Below the pieces are notes generated by a model. That model did no database searches. It was given only the letters and a program-made list of their open reading frames with translations, and was not told the DNA's origin. 64,000 nt of DNA. Source: Lycocorax pyrrhopterus obiensis. Taxonomy: Eukaryota > Chordata > Aves > Passeriformes > Paradisaeidae. Location: positions 33,974,268-34,038,267 of the forward strand of contig JACSVZ010000009.1 of NCBI GenBank assembly GCA_014706295.1, written 5' to 3'. A program made the position numbers and the translations under genes. This document shows positions 1 to 13,035 of the stretch, one piece after another; the stretch's first letter is position 1; each line of letters opens with the position of its first letter.

Positions 1-2549
1 AACCCACATGACAGCACATTTTAGCAACACTGGATACATCTCTTTTAAGTAGGTTTTAAGGGAAGCTAGGATTTTTGTTTCAAATTTAACTCTTCCTAGA
101 GTATCCCAGTCACACTTCTTCCTGCCTGTATCAATTTCCAGTGCAGTGGGGAATGTTCTTACTACAGTAAAATCTAGGACTTAAAGGACAACAAACCATA
201 CTCTGGAATGTATTGATAGCTGTATGTAACCAGCAATAAGGACTCCAGAACTGATCACTGGATCAGGACTTCTTGACCTTTCAGAACAGGATGTGATTAA
301 CTAGGTCCACCCAGATTTTGTCACCACTATTTTAAAACAGAAACCACAAAATGACACAGTATCCAATGCATTCTTAGATACTTCATTCCTTTGGTGGAAG
401 GGAACACCACTGATCTTTTCCTCAGGAGTTATGTTCAGAGTCTTCCTACTAAAAAGCAGAGAGACCAAGCACTGGTACCAAGTTATATTACATATTCAAT
501 CATTCTGTTGGAAGGAGAATGTTTGGATGTACTCTGCCAATTCAATCCAATTCTCAAGCAATACTGTCCTTCCTTGCTATCAAGCATCTCAGCCTCTCAG
601 TTTATAATAAATGGAATTGGAATCCTCTGTCTTTTACCACAGCATTTCCCACTGATTTAATCAGTCTATTCATATTTCTTGCTGACCTGATTTTTCTCCC
701 CTTTCGCTTCTAAATCCTCTATTGACTTGAATTAATCTTGCAGAGGGCTCGTACGACTGGGAACTCGTTGAGCTTTGAAAGCAAGCTCTGGTAGCTCACA
801 GAAGGCCTTCTCACACATCTATTTTCAAAAAAAAAAGGTTAAATACCCAGTGAGAGAGGTAGTCAGGTGCCATTGAAAAAAACCACAGCCCAACACACAC
901 AAGCAGAGAATGAAAGTGATGGTTAAAGCAAATCTGCTCCTGAGAAACAGCTTCAGTTCAAGTTAAAACTCATTTGGCCGAAAGAGTACAGCTTTGCACA
1001 GGAAAAGTAATGACAGAACTGCTACTAAAATTAAGGCCCAGACAAGTTTCATGTGTACCATACTTAGGTGCTGCAATAAGCTCTCTTACTCCATGCTGTG
1101 CCACAGGCGAAATACAGACAATGCACTGCAAATATCAAAATCTGTAACTAGCTACATTCCTTGTGCCTTAAATAACAACATGAAGCCATTTAACAGGATC
1201 TGATCACAGGCTGATACTTTTGTCCCCATCTTAAAACTGAAGAATATTTACACAACAGCTACCTACCTGTACGAACGAGGGCACTTCAGTATGATATAGG
1301 CTCAAGCTGTGCACCTAATACAACCTCCCTAAATTAAAACTTATTAGTTAAGAGACTGTGAACAAAGGGCACTCCAAGCTGCTGCAGTTTCATGTGAAAC
1401 ACACATTTATTTCCTCAGCCTAATTGCCCCTTCTTAGCTGCACTACACTGAGGAGATAAAGAGGCTGCAATTTTGTGACATAGACTGAACCTTTGTTATA
1501 TAGTAAATAAGCACACTAGGAACATAAATTCAAAATATTTTGTAATAATAAGATACAAGCCCATGTATACTAGGAAAGAACCCATTTTTCCGCAGTGGAA
1601 AATGTGGAAACAAATATCCACTGGTGCCTAGAGAAATATGAAATGGCCCTTCACCTTTTTTTTCCCAGTGTAACACTCACGGCGTGGAGTAAAACAGTTC
1701 TTCCAAGTACAGTGGTTGTACTTGACATCTCTACTACTGTTTTATAGACAAGAAAATTCTCTCAAACGGGGATCAAGAAACAGCACGACACTGCAGTGCT
1801 GAACAACGTAACACAGCTGTGATAGAAATCCCTGCTACTGTTTGCCTTTCACACCGTTCTTTGGTTTTGGGTAGTGGTGCCTGAAGTGGGGTCTGTGGGT
1901 CACTGTTAGCCAGCTACGTCAAGTCAGGGGTTCTGTAGAGCTGCATACTTTGCAGCAAAGGATGTGACAGAAGTGAGTGTTTCCCTGAGAAATTTAGAGG
2001 CCTAATATTGGCCCGTAATTACACGCTCAACACTCAGCCCCTCCTCTCAGTTACAGGGGAATATTATCAGAAAGCAGCATTCTCCATGTGAAGAGCAAGG
2101 GTTCAGGTTTCAGCTGGAAATAGAAAGGTTATAAATGGCCACAAGCTACACTTTCAACCAGGGGAAGATACTCATCCAATTACAAGAAAACTTCTTGTTC
2201 CTTCCTGCGATTAAACCATTTGCCTGCACTATTAATACTACCACAGCAGTATTTTTTTATCTAGAGAGGCAAAAGCCAGCACATGCAAAAAGAGCAGCCA
2301 TTTGTTAAGGGACACAGTGCAAGTTTAAAGGCACAGAAGGTGTCACTTAATAGCAGAAATGTTATTAACAGGTTTTTATCCCATGGCTTTTGCTAATTTT
2401 TTCTCTTCTTTGCGTTGCATTCATGGTTTGTTGTGGTTTGGGGTTTTTTTTTTAATAGATTGCTAAGAGCTTTGTGAGCTTCCGTCATGAAAAATATTGT
2501 GTAACTATTATGCTAAGACAGAAACAACTGGAAACACATTTTTCCTTAG
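1..2549. other. Intergenic, nothing recognised
   Basis: AT-rich DNA with only short open frames (up to 89 codons, some starting at TTG). No repeat family or RNA gene was recognised. Confidence 0.7.
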
Positions 2550-2668
2550 GTGCTTAGACATAATGGAAAAGGTAAAGGAGAAAACCATTTCAGCTGGTTT
2601 GGCGATTGCATTTAGCAAGTGTGCACGTAAAGATCCTTATGAAGATGAATTTCGTATTACAATAAAAG
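2550..2668 (+). other. Exon-like open segment, unrecognised
   Basis: An acceptor-like TTTTTCCTTAG precedes 119 nt that are open in one frame (39 codons, beginning CLDIMEKVKEKTISAGLAIA and continuing FSKCARKDPYEDEFRITIK). A donor AAAAG|GTACAG follows. The residue composition looks protein-like. I do not recognise a family. It could be one exon of an unknown gene, a decayed retrocopy, or chance. No partner exon was found nearby. Confidence 0.25.
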
Positions 2669-5600
2669 GTACAGAATCTTTTTGCCTATGTTGACAATTG
2701 TCCTCATTACTATACTATTACAATAGCTGTTGATAGCAGTCTTATGAAAGTAGGAATCACAGAAACTGGTACATTACATCTCATTTTCCTTCTTTATGCT
2801 AGTGCTTTGACCTTTGAAAGTTAGTGGAGATTCTCGGAGTGATTATACAGCTGCAAGTTTATGTCCAGTATCCACTGAAAGTATTTGCAAATTTAAAAGA
2901 AATCATTTTCACCTTTAATTGCAATAGCAAAACCATTACCTTATTACTATTCTTACTCACCTCGAAAGTGCCGAAGCTGCTGTGGGCAAACTGCCCCTCG
3001 ATAGAAAAACTGCACACGAAGCTGCTGAAATAGTCATGCAGTGCAGTGTGGGCATTTAAAAATGAAGTAAAAATGTTATTCACAGATTCAGATTATGAGC
3101 AATGAAAAAAATGAACTCTATCCCAGCCAAAACCAGGACAGGCAATAGTGAGCACATAGTGGTTTTAAAGGTATTTGGTGAATTAACTCACACAGTTTTT
3201 TGGTTTTTTACAAAACTATCTCATTGTTTTAAATGTCTTTGAGAGTTCTATGCCATTAGCTATCTGAGAAAATGAAATGCTCTATTCCATCAATATGTGC
3301 ATGAAATCCATATCAGGTTTTCCTTTGAGAAGCTTATATCAGTCAATACGGTTTCCATACACCACTGTTCTCCGTACTGTAACAAATTAAAATTAAATAT
3401 CTGGTGAAGAGGACAAGATCTGTGCACATGCTTTTCTGACAAAGAACTGTTTGCTGTGTATTATCACCGTGTCTTCACCAATCTCAGGTCATGGGAACAA
3501 GAGGAACAAGGAGCAGAGGACAACAGAAGTCAGAAGAGGAGAAGGAATACATGTAAAAAAGGATTCAGAGAGGCCTGAGAGCTCTTTGACACCCATAGCA
3601 TGGCTTCCACCTCACTGGCCAACTGTCCCTTACAATCTAAATAAGCCTCCTCCATGTCCAAGGGTTGCTCCCCTGGAGTCTGAAGAAGCCAACTCCTTTC
3701 CATGAGCCTGAGCAAATGGCAGGTCCCCTGCAAATGCTCCCCTCCAGCAGCATCTCTGCACGGCCACAGCTTTGCCAAGTTTTATAGCAATGCAAACACT
3801 GCTGACTGCCCAACATGACAGCTCCAGTTCCTGGCTGCCACGATCTGCTTTGCCCTTGAGACAAACATCACAGTCAGGACCATTAGTCACCCTGTTGATC
3901 AGAGGAAAAGCCTGGCTGAATTAACACAATGTTAGGATCTAATCCTGCCAGAAGAGTGAAGAGAAATTTCTGGTCAAGCAGATTTGCCATGCTGCATGTC
4001 TGTGATTAGTTTCATTTTAGCCTGATGTAGTCTAAACAGAAGTGGCAGCAGGAAAAAGCTGGAAACTGAACCTAAAAGTGAGGGGATGAACCACCTCTTG
4101 AACAGGGATCTTCCCACTCTATTAAAGCAATTAATTTAATATTTGCATTGAACCACAGCAATTACAGTTAACTGAGGGGGAGGATTCCTGTTTTCTGAAG
4201 AGCCAAGATATAAATGGTATCCTTCATTCTCCTACGTATTTATTACCTGAATTGTCAAGAACTCTTGGATCTGTAAAAGAGGTACCAGTCCTCCAATTTC
4301 TGGTTTTGTTTGAAATGTCTGACTTATTTGGTCCATACTCTATGTTGTGCTCAGTCAAAATCTGAACTGAAGCTTCAAAGCTTGAAAAGAATTAGAGATA
4401 ATAAATCTATGCTAAGCCTTTGGGTGTTAATTCTTATTAATCAATTTGGCCTGTAGGAAAAAAGCCTGTCCTAAGGCTGAGACCATGAAGGTCTCAGGTC
4501 TTTCAGATTCTCAACCATGACCACAAATTAATGCAGACTACATCCACAGCACCAGGTAAAAATCAGATAGTTTAGTTCACTTAAAAGTAGTACAGAAATA
4601 GATACTCAAGGACGCAGTTTCAGTATTACATTTGAGTTGGTACAGCTAAACCATAACTTATTTGCAATTCCAAATCATTCAAATCACTTAGGGGCAGTTT
4701 GGTACAACATTCAGAGTCTGTACAAGAGTCCTGATCACTGCAGAGATGATACAAGGAAGGAACACTTGCTGCTGTAGTGATTATCTCTGGAGGCCATGCC
4801 TTTCGGAGCTGTACAGCCCCCATTCGGAGCATTTTGCTTGCCACTTGTGTTTCAAAGTGAAAACTGAGCTGCTGGAACGCTGAAAAGGAGTCAGAAAAGA
4901 ACCTTGGCTATTTCTCAGTTTTAGATACCTATAAGCATTCAGATATAATCCACTTTCATATGTTAAACTGGAAAAGGGAAGATTTGAATTTTCAAAGGCC
5001 TATTATCTTCCTCCTAATCTGCCCTGCTTGTTCCCCGTGCAGTGAAACTCTTCCTGTTATCTGCTCCTGTCTATTATCACATTCTCCAGCTCCTCGAGGC
5101 GTTTCTGACCTTCACCTGCACGTGCTGCTTCCCTCATCCCAAGCTCCTCCAGGGGATGCCAGCTCTGCACTGGAACATGCAGCTACTTTCTTGTAAACTC
5201 TTTTTTTTCCCCTTACAATCCACATCCACCGCGACACGTGGAAACCACGAGGTGACTAACGACAGGTCTGCCAAAGGGAATCTGGGGAATACGTGGCAGT
5301 AGAAAGAACAACAGCAAAATTTCTTCTTCATTGATGAGTTTTTTAGGGCATTTCTGCACTGTAAAATACTACAGCACACAGGGTGCCTGAGCTACTGCTG
5401 GATGGAGCAGCTCTGAGGGACAGAGCTAATGAGCCCGAGCCCAGTGCCATGCACGGAGGGTTACAGAAGGAAGTTAGTGTATCTTCATCAGAGCATCCAT
5501 CAGAGTGTAGAATTTCAGTAGCAATTGAGCATATGCAATTCCATTAAAGTTAGCAAAACTCATGTGATGCCTTATTTGTAGAGAGTTTTTTTCTTAAGGT

Positions 5601-8600
5601 CTTAGGTGCAGGCAAACAAATGCTTTTTCTAGTAAAAACCCACCAATTTTGAACTTCTGTTGGAAAATGGGGGAAGGATTTGACATTTCTTGAAACAACT
5701 ACAATGCAGCAATTACTCTCTTTTTATGGTATTTTGGCAATACAGAAATTTGAATAACTATAACTTTAACTTCTAGAGGTCTCCCATGAGCGGAACAGAA
5801 AGCCTCCCAAGCTGAGCTGCTCTGTTTGTTCCCAGCTATTCCAGTGAGCTCTGAAATGCCACTTCCCACCTCGGGAGGCAGAGCAGAGACCTCACTGTGC
5901 ACTTCAAGGCACCAGCTCACTCCATGGGAAGTGACCAGGCACAGAACAAACCAGCTTTAGGGATAATGATCCGGGTGTGACCGACTGCCAGCCCTGTCCC
6001 AGGGGTCACTCCCACAGGCTCCCGTGCGTGGTCAGCTCTGCAGCATCACAGCTATTTTTGAAAATGTAAAACTCCTACACTCATGGGATTACTTGCAATG
6101 CTGTGTAGTGAAATCAAAACATGAATTTTGATTAAGCCCATGTCCTGAATCTTTTTAGCTAGCCAGTGCCATAAACTGCATTTTTATGACATCCTCATCC
6201 TTGACATTTTGACTCCTATTTCTGCCAGGTGGGTTTCTTAATGACCAATTTCCAACACGCTCCCAGTGACTCAGGCATCATTTCTGCACTAGTCTGATCA
6301 CCTTGTCACAAGCTCTCACTCACATAGATCTCTACACCCACCTTCCATCTCAGATTGGGGGCCATATCTTATTGGCTGCACAGCAGGAAAGCATTAGCAG
6401 TAATTACAAAAATGTTTTTCCTCTGCTCTAATTACACTGACATCAGCATTCTATTAACCTTTAAATTACTGGTATTTTTCCAGAGAGAACTGTAATGAAA
6501 AGCAGTTAAGAAAAGGATTTCCATGATTTCAGAGCAGAGAAAAGAAAGCAGAGGTGCTTTATCCTGGTGCCAGTGTAAAACCCTCCTGACAGCGCTCTGG
6601 TACTGATGGACAGCACTGCCTCTCACAGACCAGAGCCTCAGCTTGTATACCTTGGAACAGCCTCACTGGTTCTGCTAGCCTGGTATCCACAGTTTTTATT
6701 TCCCAGTCTTTAGGTCTCTTGGGCCACCTGGAGCTCAAAGTGCTGTTGAAGGGACCTTGCAGCTGAAAACAGTGGGGAGTTACTGTCTTGCATGTGTTCC
6801 TGGACAGATAGAAATAAGAATTTTTTCTGGATTTACTTCAATAAGAACATAAATCAAACGCTGAAGAACATGAAAAAGAAATAATTTTCTTTCTTTTGTG
6901 ATAGTCCAGTTTCATCTCTTATAGAGTTGATTTTATTCCATTGATGAGATTCCTTAATTTGTTTTGCAACTGGTCTCAGAATGGAAGTATCTTTTCAAGA
7001 GAAGCTAAGGGAAGAAGAGGTTGGCAGAAAACCAATTTTTTTTGAAGCAACTCAAATGAAGTAACAGATACTTTTGTGTTAAACAGATATGTTTAACATT
7101 TTAGGGATGCTTAGTCAGAGGAAATGATTTTTTGTCCCTTTAGGCTTTCCAAACACTTCATTCCTCTAAAGGAAGTCTGTGGAAATACTTCCCATGAGAA
7201 TATGAATATTCAGGAAAAACAGGCACCATTTATGCTGATACATATTTTTTTTACTCAGTTGTTTCTGGCAGAGGTGCCTGTTCCCCAAATACACCTAAGC
7301 ATCCAGGCACACAAAGGCAAGCACTTCTAGAGTGATGTAACACAAATCTGCACTCACCGTAGCACGCACAGAGGCTTGGCACAGGAAGAACAGAAGAGAA
7401 CCAATAATGAAATAAAATAACCTTTTTATCTCATGCACAGCTAGAAGGAGCTCAGTGCAGATGATTCTTTATGGAAACAAAATTGTTCTCTTCCTTCAGT
7501 GACAAAAATTGCTTCCGTAGATGCAGCTCTTACTTCAGTGTAGAACTCTGCTGTGTGTCCTTTGTAAATGTGCTTAGTGTTATCACTTTTAAGTTAAAGT
7601 TTCTCTGGTTTTCACATTGGTTTGTGGCTAACATATTTATGCACATATATTGTGAACTTCACACAATCCACTCTTGAAGAATGACATCTGGATAAAAAAG
7701 TTCTGACTCAGAGGATTTTTTTTTAAATTAGAAGGCAAACCTTGTTTCCTTTTTTACAGTGTCTTTCCAAAGAACTGTTCTAGTGCATGTAAACATTAAA
7801 AATAAAATTGAACCAGGTGAAGTGAGTGCTATGACAAAAGATCTCAACTGAGACTCAAATCCTTGACCTGAATCAGGCAGAGAAGGGACTTAAGCCAGCT
7901 TTCTTCTCTTGCTGTGTGACAGAGCCACCATGCCATGGATAATGCTGGATTGATTCTCTCCCTCTGTGTTTGAAATTCCAGGCAGAATTTCAGGGAATCC
8001 TTCACTGACCAAGAATAACTGAAAGTGGCCTTCTCAGAGAAGTTTCAGCCTTTACACAAAACAGTTCCGTCAACTGAACAAAATATCATGACCAGTGGAC
8101 TTGTACCATTTCCTAAAACAGCCAAGAGGCTTCAGGACCATGATATTCATTTCCAGAACTTTATACTCTTAGAAACCTTAATCTTACTTCATTTCCTTGA
8201 GGGTGAGAACAGTCAGCATGAATTTACCGCAGGTCAGATGGAGATCAGAGAAAGCCAAGGGCAGAGAGGAGCATGCAACCGCAGTACAACCCCGATGGCT
8301 TTAGGAACGTGGTGTTTTCTGAGCCTTGGCAGAGGTGACTGACTCCAATACAGGAGCTCTTAAATCAGCACACACACTTATTGGAAATGCATCTGCAAAG
8401 AATTTCCTCCTAATGAAGCAAGTAAAAAGAACTGAAATTGCTTAGCATATACCTTTAGAAAATCTTACTCATCTTAATATATTGGCACTGCTACAATTAA
8501 TAGCCTGTTTGAATTTCCCTTACAGTTTCTATTACAGGAGGCCCATAATTCAGTCATAAAAACCTTACTCTAGGCTGAAACTTGTTATTTAGTGTCTGAG

Positions 8601-11600
8601 CTTGTTTCACGCAGCTTTTCTGCACAACCCAGCTCACCTCCCACCCACTAAGAGTAACAGAAGGTGCTGTGGGGGTTTCTCAACACAACCTGCTGGTAAG
8701 GGGTCAGTAAGCTCAGGTGTAAAGTTTGCAAGAGTGCATTTTTAAAAGGAACTGCTGGGTCTCTCCAAGAGCATATGGGGTGAGAGCTCAGGAAGTGGTT
8801 CTTCTATCTAAATCTTTAAACACAATCAGAGAATGACCCTGTTCAGGGACAGGTCAAAGAAAGGAGCCAGAGAGAGAATGGAAACAGAATCATGTCTGGC
8901 TGAGACTTTTACCATGGTAAAAGAAGTGATGACATGGGGATTCTTTCCAGATTGGTCATTACTGTTCGTTCTGGCTCAGGCTGTGGCTGCAAACACCAAA
9001 ACCAGGTCTGCGCAGGATCAAACCACTTTGCAATATAAATCTGTTCCACACCAGCCACAGATGCAAACTGCACTCCTGTTGAATTTTCCAGAGCAATGAG
9101 GATGCTTAGAAAGGTTTTCTACCATGACACGAAGACAGAGCATCTTAAGTGGCAAATGCCATCTATGTGAGATGCTGGTTTGCAGAGGGAACACAAGACT
9201 TTTCTGATTGGGCAACAGGAGATCAAAATCCTAATTTACTACACCCTCAAATCATTACCCCAATGAAAGGTGTTGATTTACATCCCACTACACATTTCAT
9301 TTTCCTTGAGGCATTACAGGCTTTCTACACTCCCACTTTTACTACAATTTCTTTGAATGTTTTTGATAATTTCCTGAAATTTACAAGTCCATTCCTTGAA
9401 CTCTCTTATAATATTTGAAAATTCTAAAGAGTCAGAATTAAGATCTGTTTTTGGGGTTTTTTTTTTTCTGTTTTAATTTTCTACAAAACACTGCCAGAGT
9501 ATCCCCTTTTACTATTTTGCAATAAAATTGCAAGGAATTGGTAAAGGTGACTTAAAACATCATTTATCATACTATTTGCAAACCCAAAAGGATAATGACT
9601 TTTAAAAAGCAAATTATGGAAAAATAAGGAGTCATAGGGAATGGTCTCCATCCACTAGAGTGGACCTGGCAGTAAGGATCTCCAGTTTCTATTCCCAGCC
9701 TTGCCACTCACAATATCACCATGAAAGTCACTTTCCTTCTCTGTTCTGCATCTTCCCCATTTGTAAAACATGAATATCGTGACTGACTTCACAGAAAGCC
9801 TCAGTGATTCACTTAATCAAAATGCTTAACTGAAAAATACATATGAACCTTCCCTGAGGAAAAGAAAATAAAACCTGCAGTTGATGTATTTCCCAACAAG
9901 AAGAATCACAAGAAGAAAATGAGTTGTAAACGATCATTTTTAAGAACTTTACCAAACTGTAAAGGTTATGACCCATGACATCATGCTAGAACAGAGTTCA
10001 TATGAAAGTACAATTCTACAGATGACCACAGATAAGCACTGAATAGGCAGCCACCAAGGAAGTTGTGCTTACAGGAATCACTTGATCAGAAAACACAGTG
10101 TTCTTTTTCAATTTTATGTGCATCATGTCAGAGAATGATGAGATTCTACCAATTCTTGCGGACTGATGCAGATTTCTCGTAAAAAGGAAAATCTCCCAGG
10201 CTAAATCCACATATTTTAAGTCAGAGATTGGTTGAGTTTTTCATTAGCCTTAAAATTAACCTGTTTTGTAGGGTCTTACACAAAATCGCTCTCCTTGCAT
10301 GAGAGACAATAATTTCTCACTCGTATTGGATTTTTTTCAGTGAGGTCACTGAGCCTGGATTCCAGCTTCCTATGGTATGGATGATCATCCTCAGCCTGGA
10401 GCTCCCATTAAAACACTTCCTGACTTTGCTCTACATTCTGATCTAAGTTTTGAAAAAAGAACTAACACTAAAAATATACTAAAAAATCAACACTGCAACA
10501 TTTGGTTTGGATTGATAGAGTTGTTTTGGTAGTTTGTATCTGGAAAAGAGTTAGAAGGTGTATTTCTGATATTCAAAGGGAGAGAAAAAACCCAGCTGAA
10601 CTAGAAAGGCTTATAAATTCTCAGATGAAATGATATATTTTTAATTTGAAGGCATCTCTCTACAGCTCAGAAGCTTTCCTCTACTGTGACAGATTGGAGA
10701 ACTCCAGTACAATTTGTCTCTTCAAGCTGTCCCTGAAAGAAGATTCTGGGGGAAGCTTTTCAAGTGAAGAAACATGTGCTGTCTTCTTTGCTTTTAGCTT
10801 ATATCCAAGCCACTGAACTGAGAACATTTTATGTTCTGTCAGTTTAATGTTTGTTAGTCCACTTCTATAATTGTGTCACTTGTGAGATTCTGTTAGAACA
10901 AAGACTGGGGTTTGTAAAAACGTGAGGTGTGAACGTAACACAGGAACTCACAGAGAGCTTTGTATTCACAAAATTCCCAAACAGAGGACGTGCAAGCCCT
11001 CTGGTTCTCCTGGACATCTTTGTCAACTCAGGCTTTGTCCTGTGTCTCATGCGGAAAGTGGAACCAGTTCCTCATTCCAGAGCAGCGAATTCTGCCTGCT
11101 ACTCAATATCAAGGCACAATTTTTCATGATTGTGGCACGTATTCCTCGATTTCCTTGGCCAAATAGTTCTTTATTTGCCAAAATACTGAAGAGAACCCAA
11201 GTTATTTGTGGTTTTGAGTTACATTTTGTCTCGGTATTAGTCAAAAATGGCAGGGAATGAGAGAAGTCAACACGTTTTGTAAGAAATATTCTGTGTCTAG
11301 GTTACATAATTATTTCATTTTGGTTTTTCATTGGGAAACATTTTAGAAGTCACTTTAAAGTAAAAGCAGAAAAAAATTAACTCGACTTGATTTTAGAAAA
11401 AAAAGTGGCACATTTCTATGGTAGATCAAGTTAATGGCTCATCTGAGATTTACTCAGCTGTTCTGGGAAGCAGTTTTCTTGGAAGATAGGGTATTTCTGC
11501 GACAGTTGTCAAAAAGTTCAGGCAACAATACATCATCTTGTGATGAATTTTTTGATGGCCCATCCACTGATCCTGCAATGCTGAAGTTCTCTCCTCGTGG

Positions 11601-11696
11601 TCATGTGTCAGTTGCTTATCAGCGTTGCTGGAACAAGATTGCAGCTCAGCTGCTCAGCCAGAACCCAGGTTGTTACTGGCCTTACAGCAAAGTGGC

Positions 11697-11721
11697 AAAA
11701 TAACATCCAAGATGTTATTTT
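11697..11721. repeat. Perfect inverted repeat, 11-bp arms, 3-nt loop
   Basis: AAAATAACATC, loop CAA, GATGTTATTTT. The arms are exactly complementary. It lies in intergenic DNA with no known element around it. Confidence 0.9.
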
Positions 11722-13010
11722 CTGGATAAGAAGTGTCCATTTGGAGAATCTTGTCACACAACTTGTGTTTCTTGGTAGCCTCTGAGGGTACTTGCACATG
11801 CTTCAGTTTCAATTTTCTTTAGGGAACAAACACTGGGATATTTCCTGTGCCCGCACAACACTCAGTAATATTTTGGGCTGAGTGTTTTAGCTCCTGCTTT
11901 TTGTGTGTTTTCTCTGCCTTAAGAGGCAGTGTCTCCTCAGTCAGACAGTGCCTGCCTACTCTGCTTCCCTGTTCCCTTACCTTGAACTTTTGTGATTGTT
12001 CTGCATTAATGGCTACTAAGGTTTTGATCCTTTTCATTCTAAAGCCTCTTTCTGTCTTAGGTCACAGTTCTCACCAGACACTAAATACTTATTCCTGTAT
12101 TTCAGGCATTATTCATTATTCATTTAACAGTGTCAATCATGTCATGTCCTTGCTTCACAACGGGAAAGCACAGAAATAAAAGAATAAGAAAAATGAAAAA
12201 GAAAAACAATTTTATCTTCATTTGTTTTTCCATCACCATTTTCTGTAGGTGTTGCAGTTTTGCCTTGTTAATTGTATTTCCTGCCACGTTGTGGATGCCA
12301 TAAATCTGCTCAGTGACATCAAATTTCATCTTGGGAATGCTGAACAGTAACAGCTCGAGCTTTACAATCAAATTGTTCTTTATCTGCTACTTACAGAAAT
12401 CCCAGAACTGTGGCAAACATCTGAGCCGTGCATTTAGATTTGTACTGTCTGGTCTACACTCTTCTGTCTTTCAACTTGTACTCCTCATCTAAGTGCCATC
12501 CAATTTATTACTTGCATGAAAGACTCCTTACAGCACAGGAATCGAAAAAGCTTCAAATGTTGCAGGTTTTCAGCCATAATTGCTGCTCAGCTTCAGCCTT
12601 ATCTTCATGGGTAGCACTAATACCACTCATAATTTCTTTCTTTCAGGTGAGCACAGTCAGCAATAGTTACAAACTGGGCCTGCGCTTCTAAGGTTGTTTG
12701 GGACTCAAAAGAGCTAATTAAGGCTTTTTCAATCAGCATGCCACACTATAAAACTGCAAATTTGCTATGAATAAAATGGTGCAATGTCAGGAGCACAAGT
12801 TTTTCCTTTTTCAGCATTGTCCCTAACTGGCCCCAGGACCCATTCTGGCAGTTCTGTACTACGAAGCCCCGGGCCCAAGTCCTCAGAGGCTTCCCTTATC
12901 TGTACAAATGAGTTTGCACAAACCCTCTCTCTTCTTGCGTTGTTCTGAAAGCCCTGTTGTGCATCTGCACTCCGTGATCCAGTGCACGGGGAGCAGAACG
13001 AGCAACATTG

Positions 13011-13035
13011 ACCATTCAATAACTGATTGAATGGT
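13011..13035. repeat. Perfect inverted repeat, 10-bp arms, 5-nt loop
   Basis: ACCATTCAAT, loop AACTG, ATTGAATGGT. It is followed at once by the near-repeat TTATTATAACTAATAACTAA. Confidence 0.9.
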
